From Euryarchaeota archaeon UBA182 (GTDB taxonomy: Archaea > Thermoplasmatota > Poseidoniia > Poseidoniales > Thalassarchaeaceae), in NCBI GenBank assembly GCA_002495675.1, contig DAGH01000006.1:64781-124513 (forward strand): a stretch of DNA of 59,733 nucleotides. The letters run 5' to 3'. The notes under the pieces were generated by a model. It saw only the letters and a program-made list of their open reading frames with translations. It ran no database searches and had not been told where the DNA came from. Below are positions 26,024-34,630 of this stretch, piece by piece. Made by a program: the position numbers and the translations under genes. The first letter of the stretch is position 1; every line of letters starts with the position of its first letter.

Positions 26024-26875
26024 TTACAAGATGAAAGCCTCGCCTTGTTCTGCTAATGCCCATCCAGATAGTTTCTGCCGGAGTTCCTCATCCACCAAGA
26101 TTGGGTTAGAATGGTTAATGTGAATGAATCGGATATCGGGATAGTTGGTTTTCTTAGGTCCCAGTCTCCGCAAGGATTCCTCGATGGTCGGATGTGGGAC
26201 AAGGGCTTGTGATGGCAACTCCTCCTCATTCCAAAATGTGCCGTCCAGTAGCGCAACGTCCACCTTCAAAAACGATAGCCAATCGATTATGGAGCTATGG
26301 CCGTGATTTTTGAGTGTGAGTTCCCATTCATCGTGATCTGGAAGGTGTAAGAGTGATCGTCTGGGACCCCTGATAACGAATGCGTGAGTGTCGGATAATT
26401 CATCTCGATGGGGGACAGGGAGCGGGAGGAAGGTAAGTCCCCCAGGTGTACTAATTTCGATGTTTGATTCAAAAATGGATTCGATGAATACCCCCATTTC
26501 CAAGAGATTCTGCAACCGCGGTGTTGAGCGTATCAAGCTCATCATTGACGTGCTCGCATGGAGTCTGACACCTCTGAGGCCCATCACCTCCTTCCCGAAC
26601 AGGCCTAGGCCGTCTATGTGCCCCAGATGACCGTGTGTGATCCATATGTCGGTTATATCTCTTGGATTGAAGCCGAAGGATCTGGATTGAGCATCTAATT
26701 GCCTTGAAACGTCTATGATGTGCAGTTCATCTTCAGTCGTGACAAATAGTGACGTGGGGAAGAGTTGACTGGATTGGGCATGGAATGAAGTACAGGTATT
26801 GCAGAAACAGCCTGCATGTGGCACTCCGCCATCCTGCGCAATTCCCAGAACCATGGCTGTTGGAGTTCCTGTCAT
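26024..26875 (-). CDS. PqqB-like metallo-beta-lactamase-fold protein
   Basis: About 283 residues of the MBL fold. GIAQDGGVPHAGC starts it and a C-x-C-x2-C knuckle (Cys23, 25, 28) follows, both typical of PqqB and its relatives. The metal motif is THGHLGHIDG (His81, 83, 86), where Gly replaces the Asp of the usual H-x-H-x-D-H. VPHRDELSDTHAF and LLHLPDHDEW give the later ligands. There is no other PQQ gene in the window, so a PQQ role is unlikely. It lies inside the acyl-CoA carboxylase operon, so a thioester-hydrolase or supporting role there is possible. Start is the ATG at 26875, not the TTG before it. Confidence 0.8.
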   Translation of the reverse strand: MTGTPTAMVLGIAQDGGVPHAGCFCNTCTSFHAQSSQLFPTSLFVTTEDELHIIDVSRQLDAQSRSFGFNPRDITDIWITHGHLGHIDGLGLFGKEVMGLRGVRLHASTSMMSLIRSTPRLQNLLEMGVFIESIFESNIEISTPGGLTFLPLPVPHRDELSDTHAFVIRGPRRSLLHLPDHDEWELTLKNHGHSSIIDWLSFLKVDVALLDGTFWNEEELPSQALVPHPTIEESLRRLGPKKTNYPDIRFIHINHSNPILVDEELRQKLSGWALAEQGEAFIL

Positions 26876-26900
26876 AGACAAACCTCTGGGATTTTCAGTT

Positions 26901-27713
26901 TTATTTCCAGCTCGGGTCCCTTTTCTCCAGAAACGCTGACAGTCCCTCTTGACCTTCCGCAGACGCCCTCATTTCGGACGTCAAGTCCAAGGTCCAACTC
27001 CTCAATTGCTCATCAGTTCCATCCCAATGGTCAAGTCTACTGGTGAGATGTTTCACCTTTGAAACTGCGATCGGCGCGGATCTCAGAATCTCCTCGGCGA
27101 CCTCAACTGAGGCCGTTGCTAACGAAGATTCAGAGTCAACCAATTGGTCGATGAATCCCACCCTGAGGGCCTCGTTCGAGTCTATCTTGCCGGCCAGCAT
27201 CGAGAGTCTACGAAAATTAGCGCTTCCAAGCCTTTTGTAGACATAGGGTCCGATGACAGCCGGGAGTATACCTAACTTTACCTCTGATAGTGCGATCTTA
27301 GTGTTCGGCTCCGCTATGACATGATCAAGGCAGGCAACCAGTCCGGCCCCTCCACCAAGAGCGACACCTTGTACCCGACCGATAGTGAAGCAGGGGTGTG
27401 ACCAGAGACGATGGAACAAGCCGTCAAGTCGCTCTGAATCCCTCCTGTTTTCCTCCTCTGACTTTGATCCTGCATCCCTCATCATGTTAACGTCAGCTCC
27501 TGCGCAAAAATGCCTTCCTTCCGCACAGAGATGCAACACTCGAAGAAAGCCGCCTTTAGTTAGAGAGTGGTCCGAAGTCCAATCAAGGAGTGTGGTGATC
27601 TCGGAAATTAATTCGATGTTCAATGCGTTGTAAGCCTCAACCCGATTCAACACAATCGTCGCTTGAGGCCCGTCCAATGATAGCTCGCAGAGATTTGTCC
27701 TGGGTTTATCCAT
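26901..27713 (-). CDS. Enoyl-CoA hydratase family, probably methylglutaconyl-CoA hydratase
   Basis: A 270-residue crotonase-fold protein. FCAGADVNMMRDAG gives the first oxyanion-hole loop and GVALGGGAGLVACLDHVIAEPNTKIALSEVKLG, cited here only by its ends GVALGGGAG and SEVKLG, gives the second. The Glu of SEVKLG is in the catalytic position. Sitting between a methylcrotonyl-type carboxyltransferase and biotin carboxylase, its most likely substrate is 3-methylglutaconyl-CoA in leucine breakdown. The start is four bases after the preceding stop. Confidence 0.88.
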   Translation of the reverse strand: MDKPRTNLCELSLDGPQATIVLNRVEAYNALNIELISEITTLLDWTSDHSLTKGGFLRVLHLCAEGRHFCAGADVNMMRDAGSKSEEENRRDSERLDGLFHRLWSHPCFTIGRVQGVALGGGAGLVACLDHVIAEPNTKIALSEVKLGILPAVIGPYVYKRLGSANFRRLSMLAGKIDSNEALRVGFIDQLVDSESSLATASVEVAEEILRSAPIAVSKVKHLTSRLDHWDGTDEQLRSWTLDLTSEMRASAEGQEGLSAFLEKRDPSWK

Positions 27714-27717
27714 ATCA

Positions 27718-29328
27718 TCACATCCTGAATACTCCGTACCTTTGATCTGGGAATGGTGAGTTTAAGCTCGCCGAAATGCATAGACCTAGTATGTCCCTTG
27801 TATCTCTGGGATCAATCACCCCATCATCCCACAGTCGTGCTGTTGAGTAGTAGGGGCTTCCCTCTTCCTCGTACTTCTGTAGGATTGGACCCCTAAAGGA
27901 GTTCACTTCTTCTTGATCCATGGGGCTGGATCCATTGCGATGCCTTTGATCTTGTTTCACGGTTGTCAGAACATCTGCGGCCTGAGGCCCTCCCATCACA
28001 GAAATTCTGGAATTTGGCCACATGAATAGGAATCTCGGGTCATAGGCCCGCCCGCACATGCCATAATTTCCAGCGCCGTGACTTCCTCCAATGATTACAG
28101 TGAATTTTGGGACTGGGACGCAAGATACTGCTGTGACTAGTTTAGCCCCATCCTTCGCGATTCCGCCTGCCTCAGCGTCCCTACCAACCATAAATCCAGA
28201 GATATTCTGGAGGAAAATAAGGGGAGTCCCGCGTTGGCCACAGAGTTCTACAAAATGAGCCCCTTTTAGCGATGATTCCGAGAAGAGGATCCCATTGTTC
28301 GCGATGACGCCCACGGGATACCCATGGAGGTGACCGAAACCACATACCAGCGTAGTTCCATATCTTGGTTTAAACTCATGAAAATCCGAACTATCCAAGA
28401 TTCTTGCTATAACCTCGCGAACGTCGAAGGGCGTTCGATTGTCTTCGGGGATGATCCCCAGAAGATCCTCTGGGTCATGTGCTGGGGGGGAGGCTGTCCT
28501 GAAATCTAACCTTTGTTTTGGGTCCACATTGAGATGGCTCACGATCTCACGCACCATTCCTAGCGCCTCTACTTCATTTTCTGCATAATGATCTGCCACA
28601 CCTGATTCCCTGGTGTGGAGATCTGCTCCACCCAGTTCTTCAGATGATACCTCTTCTCCAGTTGCCGCTTTGACGAGCGGAGGCCCGGCAAGGAATATAG
28701 TTCCATTTCCTTTCACAATGATCGATTCGTCGCTCATTGCAGGTATGTAGGCTCCACCAGCTGTGCAAGATCCCAAGACAGCGGATATTTGGGGGATGCC
28801 CTTGCTTGACAGAATGGCTTGATTTCTGAATATGCGTCCGAAGTGTTCCTTATCGGGGAAAACCTCGTCCTGCATAGGAAGAAAGGCTCCCCCAGAATCA
28901 ACCAAATAGATACATGGAAGATTATTGGCCTCCGCAACTTCCTGAGCTCTTATGTGTTTTTTCACAGTCATTGGGTAGTAAGATCCGCCTTTCACAGTGG
29001 CATCATTCGCCACGAACAAGCATTCACGCCCGTTGACTACCCCTATACCAGTCACAATCCCTGCGGAATGAGCCTTGCCATCGTACATCCCATTCCCTGC
29101 GAGCGTCGAGAGTTCCAAAAATGGGGATCCAGGGTCGCAAATCTCATCTATTCTTTCCCTCGCCAACAACTTATCACGGGACCTGTGGACTTCTACAGAA
29201 CGTTCGTTACCTCCTTTCTTCGCGGCGTTTATCCTATCCCTTAGTTCATTGATAAGTTCGGAGTTGATTTTATGGCGATTTCTCCAAGACTCATCAGTCT
29301 TGTTCACGCGTGTCGGAAGCCTGGCCAT
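27718..29328 (-). CDS. Acyl-CoA carboxylase carboxyltransferase, methylcrotonyl-CoA type
   Basis: About 536 residues of the biotin-dependent carboxyltransferase fold, which passes the carboxyl group from biotin to an acyl-CoA. MYDGKAHSAGIVTGIG, ATVKGGSYYPMTVKKH, DSGGAFLPMQDEVFPD and GSHGAGNYGMCGRAYDPRF are typical of methylcrotonyl-CoA carboxylase beta more than of propionyl-CoA carboxylase. It leads the five-gene carboxylase operon. Start is the ATG at 29328; a GTG lies nine bases upstream. The divergent zinc-finger gene begins about 100 bases away, so their promoters share this gap. Confidence 0.92.
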   Translation of the reverse strand: MARLPTRVNKTDESWRNRHKINSELINELRDRINAAKKGGNERSVEVHRSRDKLLARERIDEICDPGSPFLELSTLAGNGMYDGKAHSAGIVTGIGVVNGRECLFVANDATVKGGSYYPMTVKKHIRAQEVAEANNLPCIYLVDSGGAFLPMQDEVFPDKEHFGRIFRNQAILSSKGIPQISAVLGSCTAGGAYIPAMSDESIIVKGNGTIFLAGPPLVKAATGEEVSSEELGGADLHTRESGVADHYAENEVEALGMVREIVSHLNVDPKQRLDFRTASPPAHDPEDLLGIIPEDNRTPFDVREVIARILDSSDFHEFKPRYGTTLVCGFGHLHGYPVGVIANNGILFSESSLKGAHFVELCGQRGTPLIFLQNISGFMVGRDAEAGGIAKDGAKLVTAVSCVPVPKFTVIIGGSHGAGNYGMCGRAYDPRFLFMWPNSRISVMGGPQAADVLTTVKQDQRHRNGSSPMDQEEVNSFRGPILQKYEEEGSPYYSTARLWDDGVIDPRDTRDILGLCISASLNSPFPDQRYGVFRM

Positions 29329-29432
29329 ATAGCCCACCCTAGGGGGCCCCAGACTTCAATCCCACGACTTAACGGATTTCATAATGGTTAGAGAGCCCGA
29401 ATGATTACGTCTCTTCGATAACAGCGGCCACC

Positions 29433-29666
29433 ATGTCAGACGAGAGAGATGGCTTCACGGAGGATGATATTGGGACATGTATAACGCTGAAGAGGGAAGA
29501 TGGAACCTATGTCCAAGCTGAGATAGTTAGGGTCTTTTGCCCACTTTGTACAGAGGAGTTCATTGGGACCAAGCGAGATGCTGGAGGTTTCATAGCAGGA
29601 CACAGGGCTTACCACGAACATGAAAATATGAGTGATATGATCGCAGAATCGATGGGTGGGGTCTAG
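29433..29666 (+). CDS. Small C2H2-type zinc-finger protein
   Basis: A 77-residue protein with one clear zinc site: VFCPLCTEEFIGTKR, then GHRAYHEHE, giving Cys-x2-Cys followed by two His four residues apart. The N-terminal part (DDIGTCITLKREDGTYVQAE) looks like a small beta structure. It may bind DNA, RNA or a protein partner. No known family is recognised. It diverges from the carboxyltransferase gene and ends one base before the convergent M29 aminopeptidase gene. Confidence 0.7.
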   Translation: MSDERDGFTEDDIGTCITLKREDGTYVQAEIVRVFCPLCTEEFIGTKRDAGGFIAGHRAYHEHENMSDMIAESMGGV

Positions 29667-29667
29667 T

Positions 29668-30927
29668 TCAATTGTACGCCCACTCACCGTTTCGCATCAC
29701 GGGTGTGATCGTCCCATCCTGAGAAACTCCGTCGATGTCCATTCTATCTGAGCCAATCATCCAATCTACATGTATGTTCGATGTATTGCCACCAGCCTCG
29801 CTTACCTTCTCAGGATCGTCCCCTATATCGTCCCTAAAACACTTGGAGTAGCACTGCCCAAGTGCGATATGGCAACTTGCGTTTTCATCATAGAGGGTAT
29901 TGTAGAATAGCAATCCTGATTCACTTATCGGGGATGAGTGTGGTACCAGGGCAACCTCTCCCAAACGTCTAGCTCCCTCATCTGTGTCCAGAAGATTGAG
30001 GAATACCTCCTCGCCTTTCTCAGCCCTTGCTTTGGTGATTTTTCCTTTCTCAAACTCGACCTCGATGCCTTCAATCAAGGTTCCCCGGTAAACCAACGGC
30101 TTCGTAGCCCTGACGCAACCATCGACTCTGTGGGAATGCGGAGTGGTGAATACTTCCTCAGTCGGGATATTGGGTGTGCATGTTATTCCGTTCTTGGATG
30201 TGCTAGCACCCCCCTTCCATTCGTGTCCCTTTGCCAAGCCTATGGTCAGATCTGTCCCGGGGGCGCTATACCTCAAAGCGGAGAAATTCTTCTCATTGAG
30301 CCAGTTCTGTCTACTTGTGAGGGTCTGTTGATGTTTCTCCCATGCTGCGATCGGATCTGGATTATCTACTCTGGAGATCGAAAAAATAGCTTTAGCCAAG
30401 GAAGAGATGGCGTCCCTTTCTTCAAGGTCAGGGAAGACTTGTTTGGCCCATGCGGAACCAGGATAGGAAATTATGTTCCAGTTCGTAACGAAGTTTGTGA
30501 TCCTTTCCATCGCTGGTTTTGAGGCCAGAGACATCGATTTTCCGGCTCTTGCGACGCGAGATGGATCCTGACCAGTCAACAATAGTGGGTTTGCTGCTGA
30601 GACGGCCAGCCTCGCCGTATTGTTGTCGAAAGCTTCAGCCATACCATTGAACATCCAGGACGGGGCGGAATCCAAACTCTCATCGGATGCATGCTCGTAC
30701 CTGGTAAGTGACAACAAGTCGTCTGAAAGCAACGTGGAGACTACTCCAGCGCCGCTTTTGTATGCCTCCGCAGAGAGCCTCCTGACCAGCGGGAGAGATT
30801 CTACCGAAGCGGTGATTATCAAATCCTGACCCTCTTGCAGGTTCAACCCAACTCGGATCGAAACCTCTGCGAGACGGTCCAGCATATGAGTATCAAACGG
30901 TAAGTCCTCATCGGGGTAATCAAACAT
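29668..30927 (-). CDS. M29-family aminopeptidase
   Basis: A 419-residue cytosolic metallopeptidase that removes N-terminal residues from peptides. Family features are VGLNLQEGQDLIITASVES near the N-terminus, PGTDLTIGLAKGHEWKGG, PNIPTEEVFTTPHSHRVDG with a metal-binding Glu and His, LGEVALVPHSSPI with a further Glu and His, and NIHVDWMIGSDRMDIDG near the end. Length matches the family. It fits a peptide-degrading lifestyle. It ends almost against the zinc-finger gene and begins 42 bases after the DUF63 gene on the same strand. Confidence 0.92.
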   Translation of the reverse strand: MFDYPDEDLPFDTHMLDRLAEVSIRVGLNLQEGQDLIITASVESLPLVRRLSAEAYKSGAGVVSTLLSDDLLSLTRYEHASDESLDSAPSWMFNGMAEAFDNNTARLAVSAANPLLLTGQDPSRVARAGKSMSLASKPAMERITNFVTNWNIISYPGSAWAKQVFPDLEERDAISSLAKAIFSISRVDNPDPIAAWEKHQQTLTSRQNWLNEKNFSALRYSAPGTDLTIGLAKGHEWKGGASTSKNGITCTPNIPTEEVFTTPHSHRVDGCVRATKPLVYRGTLIEGIEVEFEKGKITKARAEKGEEVFLNLLDTDEGARRLGEVALVPHSSPISESGLLFYNTLYDENASCHIALGQCYSKCFRDDIGDDPEKVSEAGGNTSNIHVDWMIGSDRMDIDGVSQDGTITPVMRNGEWAYN

Positions 30928-30969
30928 GTTTAACCCAGTGAGGGGTATCGTTTGAATGTTTGAATGAGA

Positions 30970-32259
30970 TCATACGCCGAGTGTGAGCCTGAATACGTTC
31001 CTCAGAGCAGGTGCAAGTCCAACGACCATCAAACACAGGGCGATTAGTATCCTGAGGTGTTGCTGCCTGTGTTCGAAGACGGCTTGCGAATAAAACCAAC
31101 AAATTACACCAGCAATCCCAATTTTGAGAATTGTGAAAGTGATTGAGGTATCTAGTACCCCCGTGACCATCGCGCTGATCACGTGCTTCTCCGTGTATCC
31201 AAAGTAGTCGATTCCTATCCATGTCGCGATCCCATCCCCAATTTGACCGCCAACAGGGAGTAAGACCGCTGGACTGGCGAGAACCCCGCGCCTCCACAAA
31301 GTTTCAATCTCAGTCTTCTGTGGAGTTTCTAATGTTAGGTAGTCACTTTCCGTCATTCCAGGAGGTAGGACACCCGGCACGAAACCTAATTCCATCGACC
31401 TTCTAGCATCTTCTTTCCCGTAGGAAAAAATGCCCAGACAGATTAGATATGGAACACCAAAGACGATTATTATCGGCCATATGGTCAGATCGCCATCAAC
31501 TCCTTCCACGGCGTATGCAGCCAAGATAGAGAATAATACGATGGAGCCACCTACTCCAGATGTGTAGACGACCCTCTGTGTGTCATCGAATTTATCTGCA
31601 TGTGATCCTGCTAGCCAGTATGGTGATGAAATCCCGAAGATGGATATAATCGCCATTACCTCCCTATCGAGTGTGTCAGTGAGTCCATTTGATGAGTTGT
31701 GTTCTAGGACACTTGTGCAGTAAATTAAGGCCTGGCTGGCGATTAACAAAGCCGATATGACGCGTGTGGATCGGGCCGCTTCCATGGTTCCACTATTACC
31801 ACTCGCTGAAACACGGTAGCCCAATAATCCAGAAAGGACGACCCATGCTGCGGTTTGGAAGTGGATACCTGGGCTTACGAACCATGGCGCGATTGTGCTT
31901 CCAAACAAGCCAGCATCCTCAATTACTTCTCCAAAGGGGGCCCAGAGTACCCAAGGAATGAGTGCAACGAGCATTGCATCAGACCCGTCTGTCCCAGCGA
32001 TTCTAAGAAGCCCTGCGAGAGACACCACGAACAGTGCGAGACCGAGACCGTAGCCTGCGGTGTTGACGTAATTATATCCGCTGTCCCCAGTCGACTCATT
32101 CAAGATCGAGTCGAGGAAATAAGTGAATACCAACTCCGAGATGGGGTTTTCAAATCCAATGTAGTGCGTTGTAATTCCGAAGCCGAAGAATAGCAGCGTG
32201 ATGATCAAGATCCGGATGGCCCATTTCTCATATTCATACAGGGACTCAAAGGGATTCAC
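30970..32259 (-). CDS. DUF63-family archaeal membrane protein
   Basis: A 429-residue protein with about ten hydrophobic helices. The core YVNTAGYGLGLALFVVS, then ALIPWVLWAPFGEVIEDAG and PWFVSPGIHF, matches the archaeal DUF63 family of unknown function. Conserved acidic residues in the third-helix loop (GEVIEDAG) are the likely functional centre. GTG at 32259 is the only start near the N-terminus. It is followed by the aminopeptidase and preceded, 41 bases away, by the photolyase on the same strand. Confidence 0.85.
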   Translation of the reverse strand: MNPFESLYEYEKWAIRILIITLLFFGFGITTHYIGFENPISELVFTYFLDSILNESTGDSGYNYVNTAGYGLGLALFVVSLAGLLRIAGTDGSDAMLVALIPWVLWAPFGEVIEDAGLFGSTIAPWFVSPGIHFQTAAWVVLSGLLGYRVSASGNSGTMEAARSTRVISALLIASQALIYCTSVLEHNSSNGLTDTLDREVMAIISIFGISSPYWLAGSHADKFDDTQRVVYTSGVGGSIVLFSILAAYAVEGVDGDLTIWPIIIVFGVPYLICLGIFSYGKEDARRSMELGFVPGVLPPGMTESDYLTLETPQKTEIETLWRRGVLASPAVLLPVGGQIGDGIATWIGIDYFGYTEKHVISAMVTGVLDTSITFTILKIGIAGVICWFYSQAVFEHRQQHLRILIALCLMVVGLAPALRNVFRLTLGV

Positions 32260-32300
32260 GGCCCTTGGAGTAGGCGGGGTGTATTGAGTTGATCGGATAT

Positions 32301-33836
32301 TCAGAATAACTTCGTCTGTAGCGTGTCATCTGTCCTTATGGGCTTCCTTCTACGTCGATTTTTCCTACTTCCATGCTTTTCGTATACCTTCTTACTCGTT
32401 TCTCTGGACTTTTCATTCCTTCTCGCTGAGTAAGCCCTGGCGACGCCCTCTCTTCTTGATTTTGACTCATCTAGCATAGGCGACGGGTAGTCTCTTCCTA
32501 TTACGCATCCACTCTCGTTTTGGGTGACAAGTGGCATCTTCCATGGCTGATGAATGAATTCAGTTGGGACGTTTTTTAGAGAGGGTACCCAGGATTTTAT
32601 GAAATCCCCGTTGGGATCGTGGTCCAAGCCCTGTTTGTGGATAGAGTACGCTCTAATCGAGTTGATGCCGGTGGTTCCGGATTGCATGCCGACTTGGGAC
32701 CAATGTATGCCAGGTTCGTAGTCTAAGAAGAGCCTCGCAAGGTGTAAGCCGGAATCCCTCCAAGGCAGCCAAAGGGTGTATGATGATACTGACATAATCA
32801 TGGCTCTCATCCTAAAGTTGATCCAGCCGGTGGAAATCAGTTGTCTCATACAAGCATCGAAGAACGGCCAGCCGGTATTGCCAGTTGCCCACGCATGGAA
32901 GATATTCTCGTCAAATTCCCTGTGCATGCGGGAGTCTAAATCTACGTTCATTGCGATAGAGTCCAATGTGGGTTCTTGTTCGAGTTTCTGAATGAAATGA
33001 CAGTGCCATGCCAATCTGCTCTGAAATGAACTCAAGCTCTTTACCCAGGATGATTTGCTTTTTTTACCGATATTCGATTCTCCCAATGCAGCTTTTCTCT
33101 GATTGGTCTTCCAAAGGGCACTTCTGATTGAGAGGCATCCAGTGCTGAAATATGGCGATAGCCTTGAGCAGTGATGGCTCGCCTCCGCGGGCGAGGACAT
33201 TCGCCATCTGTAGGATTCGCCTCTCGAATTCAGAAATGAGTCTAGGGTCTCAAGTGCTGCGTTTTCTCCAGGAATCGGGCGTTGAGTTAATTTTCTGGGG
33301 GTCAAACCCATAGAATCGATGGTAGGCTTGACTTCTAGTGCAGGTATCGATTCTATCGAATCAGGGGGAGGGATTGGGGACTTCAACATTCTTTTGTCCC
33401 TGAGCCCCTTCCAATGATCCCTGTTCATCAACCCCCGAATAACTCCATTTGAGGGGAACTCCTTCCAAGGTACACCTTCTTCATTGCACCATTCCTTCAC
33501 CCTACGATCTCGTTCATAGGACCAAGATGTTCCGGTTTCCTGGTGGGAGAATATTTTGTTTATTCGGTATTCGTCGTTGATTTTTGAAAGGCAATCAATT
33601 ACATTGGAGTATACGATATGTAGGGATCCTCCTATGGTCTCCAAATTTTTATCCAATTCGGTTGCACAATCTAATTCCCACTCAATATGCGTTGGATCGG
33701 TATCCGGCTGAGCCAATCTCTCAGGTTCTACGAGATACAAAAGGATCAGTGGATCCTTTTCCTTTGCAGCCTCGAACAGGGGCGCATGGTCCCTAATCCT
33801 GAGATCACGCTTGAACCATACGACGTTGATCGGCAT
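32301..33836 (-). CDS. DNA photolyase / cryptochrome family protein
   Basis: About 511 residues. The N-terminal antenna domain starts INVVWFKRDLRIRDH. The C-terminal FAD-binding domain shows RLSPYFSTGCLSIR, WHCHFIQKLE, ATGNTGWPFFDACMRQL, GWINFRMRAMIMS and DYEPGIHWSQVGMQSG, including conserved Trp residues of the electron path. It would reverse UV pyrimidine dimers in light. The last 60 residues are extra, strongly basic and end NRRRRKPIRTDDTLQTKLF. The ATG at 33836 is used because the longer frame adds ten residues that do not match. A photolyase suggests life in sunlit water. Confidence 0.92.
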   Translation of the reverse strand: MPINVVWFKRDLRIRDHAPLFEAAKEKDPLILLYLVEPERLAQPDTDPTHIEWELDCATELDKNLETIGGSLHIVYSNVIDCLSKINDEYRINKIFSHQETGTSWSYERDRRVKEWCNEEGVPWKEFPSNGVIRGLMNRDHWKGLRDKRMLKSPIPPPDSIESIPALEVKPTIDSMGLTPRKLTQRPIPGENAALETLDSFLNSRGESYRWRMSSPAEASHHCSRLSPYFSTGCLSIRSALWKTNQRKAALGESNIGKKSKSSWVKSLSSFQSRLAWHCHFIQKLEQEPTLDSIAMNVDLDSRMHREFDENIFHAWATGNTGWPFFDACMRQLISTGWINFRMRAMIMSVSSYTLWLPWRDSGLHLARLFLDYEPGIHWSQVGMQSGTTGINSIRAYSIHKQGLDHDPNGDFIKSWVPSLKNVPTEFIHQPWKMPLVTQNESGCVIGRDYPSPMLDESKSRREGVARAYSARRNEKSRETSKKVYEKHGSRKNRRRRKPIRTDDTLQTKLF

Positions 33837-33891
33837 CAGGTGTAAAAAAGCGGGGGGTCGTATCAACCTCCGTTTCGGCTATCACATTTCG

Positions 33892-34605
33892 TTATTCTTC
33901 GGAGTACGTACCCACATTATGATCTCCAGCAGTTGCTCCGTCGTCTAAGGTGGGTTCTTGGGTGTCGATACTCTTCCTTTTTTTTCTAATTTCAGCCAGT
34001 CCGGGCACTAGGTCCTCAAACTCTGGAGTCGTGTTTGTTGTGGTATCTTTGATTTGATAGCTATCGAGGCTCCTATCTTCGATCCTCCTTCTGCGTACGT
34101 CTCTCTCCATACCTCTGATCACAGTGCTGTGTTCGGCGCCATCCAATAGACCCTCGATAGCGGTGCAGGCTGTCATTAGGCCCAACTCATCCCCGATGAC
34201 AACCACTGTGGATCCATGAATTGCGATCTCCGTGCCAGTGAAACTCTCGATTAAAGATCTAATCCTCCCGTCTCTGCCGATAAGCCTACTCCGCATACGA
34301 CGGGTGTGGTTTCCTTTCCTCCCAACCCATTCCCTAATGTCGTAAATGCGCAAGAAAGCGTCATCTCCGATCAACCGGAGGGCCCGGTTAGGAGCAAGTC
34401 CCCTGCCTATGGCGCGAATTATGTCTGGAAGTTTCAATCTCAAAACGGGGTCGACGTCGATCGGCCAGTCCACCGAAACTTCTCCCGTGGTGGAATCAAT
34501 GTGGAGTTTTACTCCAGAGGCCTCTTCTATTGATTTCCTAGTTTCGCCCCCCTTTCCAATGAGAACTGCAATTCGTTCTTTGGGTATCCTAGTGAGTGAT
34601 TCCAT
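33892..34605 (-). CDS. KH-domain protein, archaeal Dim2/Pno1-like
   Basis: A 237-residue RNA-binding protein with two KH domains. The first has VLIGKGGETRKSIEEASG with the G-x-x-G loop. The second has RSRLIGRDGRIRSLIESFTG. These and the LRLIGDDAFLRIYDIREW link match archaeal Dim2, which helps 3' maturation of 16S rRNA. The last 50 residues are charged and low in complexity. The gene follows RIO1 by 25 bases, a standard archaeal ribosome-biogenesis neighbourhood. Confidence 0.9.
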   Translation of the reverse strand: MESLTRIPKERIAVLIGKGGETRKSIEEASGVKLHIDSTTGEVSVDWPIDVDPVLRLKLPDIIRAIGRGLAPNRALRLIGDDAFLRIYDIREWVGRKGNHTRRMRSRLIGRDGRIRSLIESFTGTEIAIHGSTVVVIGDELGLMTACTAIEGLLDGAEHSTVIRGMERDVRRRRIEDRSLDSYQIKDTTTNTTPEFEDLVPGLAEIRKKRKSIDTQEPTLDDGATAGDHNVGTYSEE

Positions 34606-34630
34606 GTCTATTTCTCCTGACCGTCCTTAT

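Noticed and set aside
26024..26875. A PQQ biosynthesis gene
   Set aside because: No other PQQ gene is present and the motif has a changed metal ligand, so only a PqqB-like fold is claimed.
29938..30522. Plus-strand frame of 194 codons inside the M29 aminopeptidase region
   Set aside because: It is antisense to a well-supported gene and shows no domain or helix pattern.
33836..33866. Longer photolyase start at 33866
   Set aside because: The ten extra residues do not resemble a photolyase N-terminus, while the ATG at 33836 leads directly into the family motif.
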